Below are positions 1-9,900 of a stretch of 64,000 bases of DNA, piece after piece. Every line of letters begins with the position of its first letter. Position 1 is the stretch's first letter. The position numbers and the translations under genes were made by a program. Below the pieces are notes generated by a model. It was not told the origin of the DNA, made no database searches, and saw only the letters and a program-made list of their open reading frames with translations. The stretch covers positions 62,001 to 126,000 of the forward strand of contig JBHIYN010000002.1 in assembly GCA_041984235.1 (NCBI GenBank), read 5' to 3'. Source of the stretch: JBHIYN01 sp041984235 (GTDB taxonomy: Bacteria; Pseudomonadota; Gammaproteobacteria; Ga0077536).

Positions 1-329
1 CCGATGACGTCGCCGGCCTCGTCGAAGATCGGGAAGCCGCCGCCGACGATGCAGATCCGTTCGTCGGTGTGCTGCAGGCCGTAGCCGAATTCGCCCGGCA
101 GCATGACGGCGCGGACCATGTCGGTGGGGCGCTGGAACGCGACCGCGGTCCACGCTTTCTTCTCGGCGATCGGAACGTTCGCGATGCGCCCCTTCTCGGG
201 GCGCAGCACGCCACGCAGGTGGCCACCGAAATCGACCACGGCCATGGAGCTCGGCCGCCCCACCGACTGGGCATAGGCGACCCCTTCCTTCAACAGTGTT
301 TCGACTTCGCTCAGTGTCAGTTCACGCAT
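1..329 (-). CDS. GlcG/HbpS-family (DUF336) protein, C-terminus cut by window edge
   Basis: The reverse-strand frame opens with ATG at 329 and stays open to the window edge, giving 109 codons. The translation begins MRELTLSEVETLL and contains MAVVDFGGHL, then an EKKAWTAVAF segment and an IVGGGFPIFDEAGDVIG segment. This order of helix, AVVD strand and late GGxP motif is typical of the GlcG/HbpS (DUF336) family of about 130-150 residues, so only the last part is missing. Members bind haem or small ligands, or sit in cofactor and glycolate pathways; the exact role here is unknown. It is divergent from the LysR gene at 580, the classic arrangement of a regulator and its target. Confidence 0.8.
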   Translation of the reverse strand, partial: MRELTLSEVETLLKEGVAYAQSVGRPSSMAVVDFGGHLRGVLRPEKGRIANVPIAEKKAWTAVAFQRPTDMVRAVMLPGEFGYGLQHTDERICIVGGGFPIFDEAGDVI

Positions 330-519
330 GATGTTCTCCTCCCCGTGAATGCGGGCTGTGGGTAGCTGTCGTCGTGACGGCGGCGCGGCCTGCATGGCGA
401 CCGAGCGCTGGCGGACGATCCGCTGAGGGGTCGCCCTGGCCGGTGCCGGGCACAGCACGGCCGCGGTGCCCGTCCGATCGGGAGAGCATCATGGTCAGGA
501 AAACGACAAAAAGATAACC

Positions 520-540
520 ATCAGTTCTATTCAATATGAT
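520..540. promoter_or_regulatory. candidate LysR operator/promoter region
   Basis: Positions 497-556 are strikingly AT-rich for this window and lie between the divergent GlcG-like and LysR genes. Within them ATCA (520-523) and TGAT (537-540) form a short dyad around 13 bases, roughly the size of a LysR-type site. The rest of the 250-base spacer (330-579) shows nothing else recognisable. The assignment is inferred from position and symmetry only. Confidence 0.25.
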
Positions 541-579
541 TGGTATTATTTGTCGTCCAGGTCACCGGACAGCCGCGAC

Positions 580-1485
580 GTGACGAACCAGCAACTGAAG
601 GCGTTCCTCGCCGTTGCCGAGCATGGCAGCTTCCGCAAAGCCGCCGAGGCCATTTCCCGAACACAGGCCGCGGTCAGCGCCGCGGTCAAGGCGCTGGAGA
701 ACGAGTACGGGGTGCTGCTGTTCAGCCGTGAAGCCTACCGGCCGCGGCTGACCGAGGCCGGGGAGGCGTTCTACCGCCAGGCGCGCCTGACGGTGGAGCA
801 CCTCGACCGGCTGGACCGCGCCGGCCGCCAGCTCGCGCAGGGCATCGAGTCCAAGTACTTCATCGCCATCAACGCGGTGTTCCCCCTGCCCGGCCTGCTG
901 GAGTCGATCCGCACCGTCATTGGCAGGTTTCCGCACACGCGGTTCAAGGTCTTCACCGAGGTGCTGCACGGCGTCGTCGAACGCATCGATCTCGGCGAGG
1001 CCGATCTCGCCTTCGGTCCCGACCCGGGCCTGACCACGCGGCACGAGAAGGTCCCGATCTCCAGCGTCGAGCTGGTCAACGTCGCGGCGCCCGGCTACTT
1101 CGCCGCTGCCGCGGGCACGACGATCAGCCTGGAGGAGGTTCGCGGCTATTCGCAGATCGTGGTGCGCGACAGCTCGCGCGGATCGCAGCGCAGCAGCCAG
1201 CACGTGGTGCCCGACGGGGACACGTGGAGCGTCAACGACCTCGCCACCAAGAAGGCCCTCACCCTGGCCGGCTTCGGCTGGGGACGCATGCCGGAGCACC
1301 TGATTGCCGGGGAGCTCGCGAGCGGCGAGCTGGTTCCGGTGCACGTTGAAGGCATCCCGGTGCGCGCAACCCAGACCCTGTACATGTTTCGCGACAGGAA
1401 CTGCCGCAAGGGACCGGTAGCGGTCGAGCTGTGGACCAAGCTGAACGACGTCTACGCCGACCAGGGATCCGCCGCGACTGCATAA
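580..1485 (+). CDS. LysR-family transcriptional regulator
   Basis: A 301-residue protein if translation starts at GTG 580 (VTNQQLKAFLAVAEHGSF). The frame stays open upstream to 466, but that extension crosses the AT-rich intergenic region and does not look like LysR sequence. Residues 1-60 form the winged helix-turn-helix (FRKAAEAISRTQAAVSAAVKALE, then a LFSR segment), and the rest is a periplasmic-binding-like effector domain. Length is normal for the family. It probably controls the divergent GlcG-like gene at 329 and itself; the inducer is unknown. Confidence 0.9.
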   Translation: MTNQQLKAFLAVAEHGSFRKAAEAISRTQAAVSAAVKALENEYGVLLFSREAYRPRLTEAGEAFYRQARLTVEHLDRLDRAGRQLAQGIESKYFIAINAVFPLPGLLESIRTVIGRFPHTRFKVFTEVLHGVVERIDLGEADLAFGPDPGLTTRHEKVPISSVELVNVAAPGYFAAAAGTTISLEEVRGYSQIVVRDSSRGSQRSSQHVVPDGDTWSVNDLATKKALTLAGFGWGRMPEHLIAGELASGELVPVHVEGIPVRATQTLYMFRDRNCRKGPVAVELWTKLNDVYADQGSAATA

Positions 1486-1666
1486 CAAGTCTGAGCAGTC
1501 ACGACGTCAGCGCCGCTGGTACCGGGCAGCCGCACGCTGTCGAAGTTGTCCAGGATCGCGTCGGCTATCGCGAGCACGCGATGGCCGACGAGATCGGGCA
1601 CCAAGGAGGCAAGAAATGCAGGGACAGGTTGAACCCGGAATACGCGGACTGCTCCCGAAGACTCTG

Positions 1667-2314
1667 TCAGCTTTTTGCTTTTCCAACGCCGCGCCGCAGG
1701 AAACCGGCAAACGCCGTGCCGAGCAGCAGGACGCTGGCGGGCTCCGGCACGCCGACCGCGCGCAACCGGAGGTCATCAAACCCGACGTAATCGGACGCCG
1801 AGTCGTAGGCGATGCTGACGATGGACGCGCCGGCATCGATGAAGCCGAAGAATCGCGTGCCGCCCCGGCCCCCGGCACCCATGTCGAGCACCTCGGTAGC
1901 ACCGTTGGCGTAGGTCAGCGTCAGCGTCTGGACCGCGACCTGCCACCCGGTGAAGTAAGCGCCGAAGGCATCGATCGGCGTGGCAAAGTCGAATTCCGCG
2001 CCATTGTCGGCCGCCACCCGGGTTCCGCTGGTGGCGTAACAGTGTAAATCCGGCGTCAAACAGCGCATGGATTCCTCGCCGACGCTCGAGCCCGACAAGC
2101 TGACGCCTGCCGGCAGCGCGCTTTCGAAATCGATGACGGTATGCACTCCGACCGCGAGATCGAAGCTCGCGGCCGCGGCGGTCGCGAACGGCGAGCCGGC
2201 CAGGGACGTGCTGCCTTCGTCGTAACCGGTGTAGACGACAGGTGCGGCCTGCGCCGGGCCGGCGGCGACACATAGGGCGAGTGCGCAGTTGCGCGTCAGG
2301 GCATTCAGGTTCAT
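1667..2314 (-). CDS. PEP-CTERM sorting-domain protein
   Basis: A 215-residue exported protein starting MNLNALTRNC, with a signal peptide ending near AGPAQA. The C-terminus has the tripartite exosortase signal: VPEPAS motif, hydrophobic stretch LLLGTAFAGFL, then a basic RRG tail. The middle is a beta-rich ectodomain with one Cys pair region (CLTPDLHC). Such proteins are cleaved by exosortase and anchored or released in the exopolysaccharide layer. The frame continues upstream to 2491 but that part lacks a signal peptide, so the start at 2314 is preferred. No exosortase gene lies in the window. Confidence 0.85.
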   Translation of the reverse strand: MNLNALTRNCALALCVAAGPAQAAPVVYTGYDEGSTSLAGSPFATAAAASFDLAVGVHTVIDFESALPAGVSLSGSSVGEESMRCLTPDLHCYATSGTRVAADNGAEFDFATPIDAFGAYFTGWQVAVQTLTLTYANGATEVLDMGAGGRGGTRFFGFIDAGASIVSIAYDSASDYVGFDDLRLRAVGVPEPASVLLLGTAFAGFLRRGVGKAKS

Positions 2315-2678
2315 TGCGTCGTAATTCCAGTTGCGGGTTTCCACGAGCCTGTCGCCGCGCAACGCCGAGCGTCCTCTGCAATGCGAGCCGCGAACGCGAC
2401 GAAACGACATCCGGCATCCTGACGTGCGGTGCGCACGTCGTCGCCGATTGCCGCCTAAATTAGGACCAACGGGTACAGCCGGTTCTGACATCGGTCAGAC
2501 TTCGGCGCTGTTGACGGTCGGACGATTCGGCCGCGCAGCGGCGCCCCTGCCCTGCTTCGAGACCGCAGGTGACGGGCACCCACCACCAGGGTTCCACCCT
2601 GATCCCTGCGTTCCCTGCCGCCGGCCTGTTACCCAGCGTCTGCCCGAACGGCACGCGGCAACGCGGCAGGCCCCGCGC
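2315..2678. other. non-coding spacer
   Basis: This 364-base stretch lies upstream of the PEP-CTERM gene and downstream of the luciferase-like gene, both on the minus strand. I checked for a sigma-54-type GG-N10-GC element in the PEP-CTERM orientation and found none. No convincing gene, hairpin or repeat was seen. Confidence 0.5.
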
Positions 2679-3539
2679 CTAGCCGATCAGCCGTTCCGCA
2701 ATGCTATCGATCTCCCGCTCCATCGCATCCTGCCCCGGCACGAAGGCGGCCATCACGACCTGGTCCACGCCGGCGTCTTCGTAGCGCTTGAGCATGTCGC
2801 GGTCGCAGGGATGGGCGTAGGGGCCGACGGCGATCTGCACGTCCTCGATCGCGCGCTCTTCGGCGTCGCAAAAAGCCTTGAGCTGTTCGAGCTTGCCCGG
2901 CACCTGCTCGGGCAGCACGTCGAGCCCGTACCAGTGGCCGAAGCGCGCCACGCGGCGCAGGGCGGGCTTGCTCTCGCCGCCGAAGTAGAGCGGCGGATGG
3001 GGCTTTTGCACGGGCTTGGGGTACTGCCAGCATTCGGGCAGCGTGTAGAACTCGCCCTCGTAGCTGGAGACATCGCTCTGCCACACCGCCTGCATGAGGC
3101 GGATGTAGTCGTCGGTGCGCGCGCCGCGTCGCTCGAAGGGCACGTCCAGCGCGGCGAACTCCTCGGCGAGCCAGCCGACGCCGATGCCGAAATCGAGCCG
3201 CCCGCCGGACAGGACGTCGGTATCGGCGGCCTGCTTCGCGGTCAGCATGGGGTTGCGCTGCGGAACGACGACGACGCCGGTGGCGAGCCGGATGCGCGTG
3301 GTGTGCGCGGCGATGAAACTCAGCAGCGCGAACGGCTCCAGGCCCTGCACTTTCGGGTCGACCGGGAAGGAACCATCCTCGGCATAGGGGTAGTTGGAGC
3401 TGAACTTTTTCGGGATCAGGATGTGATCGACCGCCCATACCGAGTAAAAGCCGCGCTCCTCCAGGCCGCGCGCGATGCGCGCGACGTACTCGGGCTCGGC
3501 AGTCTCACCGCCGAAGAGCGGCATCAGTCCTACGTTCAT
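2679..3539 (-). CDS. LLM-class (luciferase-like) F420/flavin-dependent monooxygenase
   Basis: A 286-residue protein in the bacterial luciferase-like TIM-barrel family. Characteristic segments are the N-terminal MNVGLMPLFGG strand, YSVWAVDHILIP, RIRLATGVVVVPQRNP and the GGRLDFGIGVGWLAEEF turn. These match the TIGR03619-type subgroup of F420- or FMN-dependent oxidoreductases. The substrate is not predictable. A second family member lies at 5627 and a third at 35446, so the genome appears rich in this class. The start at 3539 gives the usual family length. Confidence 0.88.
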   Translation of the reverse strand: MNVGLMPLFGGETAEPEYVARIARGLEERGFYSVWAVDHILIPKKFSSNYPYAEDGSFPVDPKVQGLEPFALLSFIAAHTTRIRLATGVVVVPQRNPMLTAKQAADTDVLSGGRLDFGIGVGWLAEEFAALDVPFERRGARTDDYIRLMQAVWQSDVSSYEGEFYTLPECWQYPKPVQKPHPPLYFGGESKPALRRVARFGHWYGLDVLPEQVPGKLEQLKAFCDAEERAIEDVQIAVGPYAHPCDRDMLKRYEDAGVDQVVMAAFVPGQDAMEREIDSIAERLIG

Positions 3540-3641
3540 CAGTGTTCTCCCCGGTTCAGCCAGACGATTGCTCTGCGTTCTGCACGGCCATCATGACATG
3601 GACGGCCACCGCTATACTGCGTGGGCCAGGGGGGAACGTCG

Positions 3642-4649
3642 ATGACCATGGAAATTCTTGCCGGAACCCGAACCGGCGTTTACGCCGTCTCCGGCGATCG
3701 CGCCGATGCCGTTCTGGACTGCCCGACGGTACGCGATTTCCACCGCGCCGGAGACACGGTCCTCGCCGCCACCGCCGCCGGCATCCGGCGTTCGGGTGAC
3801 GGCGGCCGCACCTGGCTGCCTGCCGGCCTCGAAGACCGGGAGGTGTGGCAGATCCGGGCGGCACCCGACGGTGTGCTCTACGCCGTGACGCAGCCGGCGG
3901 GTCTCTACCTCAGCCGCGATGGCGGGGCGAGCTGGTCGGCGGTCGCGGGCTTCGCCGCGTTTCCCGGCGCCGACGACTGGTGCGTACCGATCGATCCGCC
4001 GCTGCCCGGCCGCGCGCGGGCGCTGGTCATCGACCGCCGCGACCCGGCGCGCCTGTGGGTGGGCGTCGAGGTCGGCGGCATCCTGGACAGCACCGATGGC
4101 GGCGCCCACTGGCAGCTCGTGCGCCCCGGCGACAACCCGGACATCCACATGATCGTCGCTCACCCCGAGCACCCGGAGGAGCTCTACGTCTCCACCGGCT
4201 ACGGCCGGCCGCACGGCATGGCGGAAATGGTCGAAGGCAATGCCGGCATGTTCCGCTCGACCGACGGCGGCGCGAGCTGGCACTACGTGTGGGCCGGCAT
4301 GACGCCGCGTTACACGCGGCCGCTGTGCATCGATCCGCGGCCCCCCTATGCGCTGACCGTGGCCAGCGCGCCGTCGCCGTTCTCGGCCTTCAGCGATCCG
4401 GGCGGCGCCGGCGCTATGCTCTTCCGCAGCGAGGACCGCGGCGCGAGCTGGCATTCACTGGGTGACGACGCGCATTCCCCCTCGGCGGCCAACTTCCACG
4501 GCCTGGCGCCGGCCGCCGGCGACGCGGTCGGCAGCGTGCTGGTCGGCACGGACACCGGCGAGCTGTGGCGCGTGGACCCGGACGCACGCTGGACCCTGCT
4601 CGCGGCAGACCTGCCGGCGGTGCATGCCGTGCTCGACTGCGGCGCGTGA
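3642..4649 (+). CDS. BNR/sialidase-like beta-propeller protein (VPS10/photosystem-stability-like fold)
   Basis: A 335-residue protein with at least five Asp-box (BNR) motifs of the S-x-DGG-x-(S/T)-W type: SGDGGRTW, SRDGGASW, STDGGAHW, STDGGASW and SEDRGASW. These fold into a beta-propeller as in sialidases and sortilin-type repeats. ATG at 3642 is preferred over the earlier GTG at 3621 because AGGGGG at 3628-3634 is a good ribosome binding site for it. There is no signal peptide, so it is predicted cytoplasmic. A TATACT hexamer at 3613-3618 may be the -10. No catalytic residues typical of sialidases could be identified; function unknown. Confidence 0.8.
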   Translation: MTMEILAGTRTGVYAVSGDRADAVLDCPTVRDFHRAGDTVLAATAAGIRRSGDGGRTWLPAGLEDREVWQIRAAPDGVLYAVTQPAGLYLSRDGGASWSAVAGFAAFPGADDWCVPIDPPLPGRARALVIDRRDPARLWVGVEVGGILDSTDGGAHWQLVRPGDNPDIHMIVAHPEHPEELYVSTGYGRPHGMAEMVEGNAGMFRSTDGGASWHYVWAGMTPRYTRPLCIDPRPPYALTVASAPSPFSAFSDPGGAGAMLFRSEDRGASWHSLGDDAHSPSAANFHGLAPAAGDAVGSVLVGTDTGELWRVDPDARWTLLAADLPAVHAVLDCGA

Positions 4650-4717
4650 CGGCGGGTCGTCGATGCCGCCGCCGGGCGGCAAACCGGGAACGCTGAACGC
4701 CCGGGTCGGCCGAGCGA

Positions 4718-5518
4718 TCAGCCGCGCGCCTCGTGCACCAGCGCGACCAGCGCCTCGCGCACCTCGCGGGCGCTCGCGACCGGGCGCTCGAACGCGAGCC
4801 GCACCGGGCGCCAGCCTTCCGGCGTCTCCACCGACATCTCGAAGCCGTAGCGATCGACCCCCGTCATCTGCACGCCGTCGAAGGTCTGCGCACGGCTGAA
4901 CGCGCGGCACAGATCGGCCATGGCGTCGACATGATCGGCGTTCATGTGCGCGATGATGCCGGCGGCATCGTCGGCCAGGGGGTCCGGCTCGGCGGCCAGC
5001 CAGTCCTGCGGCTCGACCCAGCTCATGCGCCCGAAGCCGCCGATGTAGCGCAGTGCGCTCACGGTCAGCCGCCAGAAGCCGAAGTCACCGTACTCGAGGT
5101 AGTAACGGGCCTCGGGGTGCGTACCCAGGTAGCACTCGCGCGCCGCGGGTAAGTCGTCGCCCGCGATCTCCGCGCAGTCGCCGATGAGCGTGACCCGGCC
5201 GAGCGCCAGCGGGGAATCGTCGCCCTGCTCGGTCAGCAGCAGCGAGGCACGCGGATCGCCGCGCAGGTTGCGGGTGTGCTCGGCAAGCCCGCTGATCAGG
5301 AACACCGGATGCCCGTCGTGCAGCGCGGTCGTTACCAGCGAGCCATAGGGATAGCCGGGATAACCCGAGTCCGACGAGGCCAGCGTGCACAGCGTGCCGC
5401 TGCTGACCCGGCTGGCCAGGGTACGCGCGCGCTCGGCATGACCGGGGGTCGGCACGTCGACGTCGTAAAGGTACTCCTGGCTGGGCCCGGAGCCGGCGTG
5501 GAAGTTATTGGTCGTCAT
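4718..5518 (-). CDS. HugZ-like pyridoxamine-phosphate-oxidase-fold protein with DUF2470 tail
   Basis: A 266-residue protein. Residues about 25-165 form a split-barrel flavin/haem-binding domain (GTLCTLASSDSGYPGYPYGS, FLISGLAEHTRNL, RASLLL). The tail carries GIIAHMNADHVDAMADLCRAF, the DUF2470 signature seen in HugZ haem oxygenases and in plant haem-binding relatives. The family either degrades haem or binds it or FMN. It is convergent with the propeller gene and no iron-uptake genes flank it, so haem use is an inference from the domain pair. Confidence 0.82.
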   Translation of the reverse strand: MTTNNFHAGSGPSQEYLYDVDVPTPGHAERARTLASRVSSGTLCTLASSDSGYPGYPYGSLVTTALHDGHPVFLISGLAEHTRNLRGDPRASLLLTEQGDDSPLALGRVTLIGDCAEIAGDDLPAARECYLGTHPEARYYLEYGDFGFWRLTVSALRYIGGFGRMSWVEPQDWLAAEPDPLADDAAGIIAHMNADHVDAMADLCRAFSRAQTFDGVQMTGVDRYGFEMSVETPEGWRPVRLAFERPVASAREVREALVALVHEARG

Positions 5519-5626
5519 GGCCGGATCAGTGTAGCAATCGGTGACGGCCGCGGGCGGGAGTCAGGCCGGTCTTCGTTGCGCCCGTCCTCATGCGGAAACG
5601 TCTCGAAGAGACATCCTGCCCCTCCG

Positions 5627-6670
5627 TCACCCGCTCAGCCGCGGCACGACCTCCTCGATGAAGCGCCGCATCGAGGCGCGCGTCGCGTCCGGGTTCATGC
5701 CCGGCATGGTGCCGTAGGCGAGATGGGTGGTGCGCACCGCGGCTATCGATTCGCGCAAGATCGCGGCCACGGTCTCGACGCCGCCGAACGCGGGACGGAA
5801 CAGCAGGTCGTCGCTGCCGCGCAGGTCTGCAAGCGGCGGCACCTTGCACTCGGGCGCGGCGTCGCCGCCGGCCGCGGCGGCGTTCAGCCAACCGGCGTAG
5901 ACCGTCAGCAGGTGGTGGAAGTGCGGGCCGGCCTGGGCCCAGGCGCCGTCGTCGTCCTTGCCGACGTGGGTCCAGTGCAGTTGCAGCACCTTCGCGTCCT
6001 GCGCCGCGTGCCCGGCGGACTCGCGCGCCTGCTCGTACTCGCGCTGCAGGTCCGGGCTGGCCAGCCCCAGCAGGTGCGCGCCGCGGCGCCCGGCGCGGCG
6101 CACGCCGGGTACGCTGGTAGCGCCGATCCAGGTGGGTGGCGCGGGCTGCTGCACCGGGCGCGGGCACAGGCGTACGTCGTCGAACCGGTAGTGCTTGCCA
6201 GCGTAGGAGAACGACTCCTGGCTCCACAGGCCCTGCATCACGTCCATACCTTCGCGGAAACGGCCCAGCCTGTCGCGCAGATCGATACCGAAGCCGGCGA
6301 ACTCGTGCGGCGCGTAGCCCTGGCCGAGGCCGACGTCGATGCGGCCGTTGGAGATGACGTCCAGCGCCGCCAGGTCCTCGGCCAGGCGCACGGCGTCATA
6401 GAGCGGTAACAGCAGCAGGTTGAAGCCGATGCGCACGCGCTCGGTGCGCGCCGCGATCGCGCCGGCCAGCGAGATCAGTGACGGCGAGTAGCCGTCATCC
6501 GCGAAGTGGTGCTCGGTCAGCCAGATGGTGTCGTAGCCCAGCGCCTCGGCGTGCTCGATGGTGGCGAGCTCGTCGCGGTAGACGTCCGCGAACGGCCGCC
6601 GCCACTGCGCCGGATTGCGGAAGCTGAACATCATGCCGACGTTCAGCGGCGAACCGTTGCCTGTACTCAT
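5627..6670 (-). CDS. LLM-class flavin-dependent monooxygenase
   Basis: A 347-residue luciferase-like protein beginning MSTGNGSPLNVGMMFSFRNP. ATG 6670 is preceded on its strand by GGGGAG about 11 bases upstream; the longer frame to 6844 has no family similarity. Recognisable segments are YDTIWLTEHHFADDGYSPS, RVRIGFNLLLLPLYDAVRLAEDLA and NGRIDVGLGQGYAPHEFAGFGID. This His-His-Phe pattern and the GLGQGY turn are typical of FMNH2- or F420-using members. Divergent from the RTX gene. Substrate unknown. Confidence 0.88.
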   Translation of the reverse strand: MSTGNGSPLNVGMMFSFRNPAQWRRPFADVYRDELATIEHAEALGYDTIWLTEHHFADDGYSPSLISLAGAIAARTERVRIGFNLLLLPLYDAVRLAEDLAALDVISNGRIDVGLGQGYAPHEFAGFGIDLRDRLGRFREGMDVMQGLWSQESFSYAGKHYRFDDVRLCPRPVQQPAPPTWIGATSVPGVRRAGRRGAHLLGLASPDLQREYEQARESAGHAAQDAKVLQLHWTHVGKDDDGAWAQAGPHFHHLLTVYAGWLNAAAAGGDAAPECKVPPLADLRGSDDLLFRPAFGGVETVAAILRESIAAVRTTHLAYGTMPGMNPDATRASMRRFIEEVVPRLSG

Positions 6671-6945
6671 GCTGCTGTACTCTCCCCGTATATGAGGCCC
6701 GGCATCGACGATACGGGCACCGGTATGTGAACACACACGCTCGTCGCACGGTACCCCATCACAGACAAAAGATAATTCCTGCCCGGTGTTGCACGCGAGT
6801 CTTCCCGCAATCCGTGAGCGGGAATCGTCGGCAGCGTAGACCACAAGAATTTACGCCATGCAGGCGTTCCACGCGCAGCCACCGTGATAGCATCGGCCGG
6901 CAGCCCCGGACGGGTTGCTGGAACTGATTCCGATGAGGTCCGCAC

Positions 6946-9900
6946 ATGGCCGTGATTCGAGGAACAAGTCGCGCCGATCGTCTCCGCGGTACCACGCAGA
7001 ACGACACGCTTCGCGGCGCCGATGGCGCCGACGTCATCTACGGCAACCGGGGCAATGACCGGCTCTACGGCGACAACCACAACGACTACCTGAATGGTGG
7101 CGATGGCGCCGACATTCTCTACGGGCTGAACCACAACGACCGCCTCTACGGTGGCAACCACAACGACCGACTCTATGGCGGCAACCACAACGACCGCCTC
7201 TATGGTGGCAACGGCAATGACCGACTCTATGGGCAGAACCACAATGACCGCCTGTACGGCGGCAACCAGAACGATTACCTGAACGGCGGCCACGGCGCCG
7301 ACAAACTCTACGGACAGAACCACAACGACCGGCTGTACGGCGGCAACCAAAATGACCGGCTGTATGGCGGCAACCACGACGACTATCTCGCCGGAGGTAA
7401 CGGTAACGACTACCTCTACGGACAGAATCACAACGACCGCCTGTACGGCCAGAACGACGACGACTACCTCAACGGCGGAAACGGCGACGACATTCTGGCC
7501 GGTGGCGATGGTAATGATCTTCTCGTTGGTGGTAGTGGTGACGACAACCTTTACGGCCAGAACGGCGACGACAATCTGGACGGCGGCGCCGGCGCCGACG
7601 TACTCGACGGCGGGCCTGGCAACGACGTCTACACGGTAGACGTAGTCGAGGACACGATTGCCCTAACAGACCCGGGGAACGATACCGTTCGGAGCCACGT
7701 CAGCTTCGTACTGGGACCCGAGCAGGAGAACCTCATCCTGCTTGGAGAAAATCCAATCGATGCAACCGGAAACGATGGTGCTAACCAACTAACCGGTAAC
7801 GCCGCGAACAACCGCTTGGCGGGTGGCGACGGCGACGACCTGCTAGTCGGCGGCGAGGGTGCAGACCTGTTGATTGGCGGCGCCGGAGACGACATCTACC
7901 AGATCGACCGGGCGGGAGAAATCGACCCGGAAACCCTTGACCCCGGTTACGACATCGTTCGTAGCACGGCGTTCGCCACCACGCTCGGCCCGCATCAGGA
8001 ATCGCTCGAGCTGCTGGATGGCGCCGTCGAAGGGTACGGCTCGACGAACAACGACACGATAACCGGCAACAGCGGCGCAAACCTGCTCTACGGTGGAGAA
8101 GGCGATGATCAACTGGACGGCGGCGACGGCGATGACGTCGTCGATGGAGGCCCGGGTGCGGACAGCCTGACGGGAGGCTTTGGCGCAGACGTCTTTGTAG
8201 TCGACGACCCTGGCGACGTCATCACCGACGGCAAGTTCTGGGAAGGCGACTACGTCGAAAGTTTCATCGACTTCACGTTATCTGATCTGTCGTTGTCTCG
8301 CCTGGTGCTGGTCGGCCTGGATGACATCGGCGGCACCCTCGACGATGTACCTGGCAGCATAACGGGAAACGCCGGTGACAACCGCCTCACCAGCATCGGA
8401 AGCTACTCGCACACGTTTCGCGGCGGCGACGGCAATGACATTCTGACTACGCAAAGCAACTTCGCCGACCTTTACGGCGATGCCGGCGACGACACCCTGA
8501 TCCTGAGTCTGACCAGCACCAGCAACAAGCTGTACGGTGGCACTGGCAACGACACGTACTGGCTGGCTGGCGCCAGCGACTCGCTAATCGAGTTCGCCGA
8601 CGAAGGGCATGATGTCGTCTATATTGGGCGTTCCTACACACTTCCCGAGCATGTCGAGGATCTCTACATCACGGGCGACGCCGATGCGGGACTGCGGGGC
8701 AACAGTGGCGACAACCTGCTGACTGGCAGTGCGGGCGCTAACGTTTTCTACGCCAGCGGCGGCCATGACACCTACGTCGGCGGCGCAGGCGACGACACCT
8801 ACTTCCTGAGCGATCTCGCGGATATCGCGCCGACGGTGATCGAGCTGCCAGGCGGCGGCCACGACACGGTGCGCACCTCCAACTACGCGACCTTGCCCGA
8901 CAACGTCGAGGATGGCCGCATTACGTACGACAACTCTCGCCAGCTCGGCGGGCTGACCGGAAACGACCTCGATAACGTGCTCTACGGCAACGACGGCGAC
9001 GACCTGCTCGATGGCCGGGGCGGCGCGGATTCGTTATATGGCGACGCTGGCAGCGACGTGATCGTGATTGATGCTACCGACATCCTGGCTCTCGGATCGA
9101 TGGGACCATTAGATGTTTATTCGATCGGGCGCGTTGGCGAAGTCGATACACTGCGAATCGGCGAGGACTTCGTAGGCATCGATTACACGGCCGCATCGAA
9201 CGCGATCGAAGGGGAGCTGTTCGTCAAGCACGGGTACAACTTCACCGGCTTCGAGATCATCGATCTTACGCACGCCTCCAACAATCTGCTGCGCACCGGC
9301 GGCACGCACTACATGGCGGATCGGCTCACCGTTCATCCCGAAGACAGCCCGATACCCCGCGTCGACGCCCTCGCCGACGACATCGTCGACCTCGGCGTTG
9401 GCTGGCGCCTGCGGCCGGATGTCGATATAGACGGCGTTTCTTATCGCGCTTTCCAGTACGGTCACGGGGACAGCACCAACCGGCCCGATTTCCACGTGCA
9501 GGCCGAGGCGCAGCTAAGGATCGGCTATTCGATCGAACTGGCCGATTACGCGATGGGGGAAACCGCGCGCGTCTCCGGCCTTTCCTACCGCCCGGTGGTA
9601 GGGCTGGCAGGCGACCTGAACGGCGACGGATTCAACGATTTCCAGGTCGACGATTTCGTTCTTCTCGGCGGTGCGGAGCGGCGTGCGGGTAATACGGCCA
9701 TCGCTGACGCCGTCGCCGGCGGCGACATCGATCTCGCCGCTCCTGCGAATGCCGGGCTCGATACCGCACCACTGGACTACTCGGTTAGCGGTAGCGGGGA
9801 TTTCAACGGCGACGGATATCTCGATCTGCTGGTCGGAAATCACGAAGCCGGGGCGCAGGGAACGCTGACGGGCGCCGTGTACCTTTACTACGGCGATGAT

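Noticed and set aside
2315..2500. Sigma-54 promoter for the PEP-CTERM gene
   Set aside because: No GG-N10-GC pair with correct spacing was found on the minus strand.
7033..7490. Tandem repeats as a CRISPR array
   Set aside because: The units are in-frame 27-base codon repeats without spacers, inside an open reading frame.
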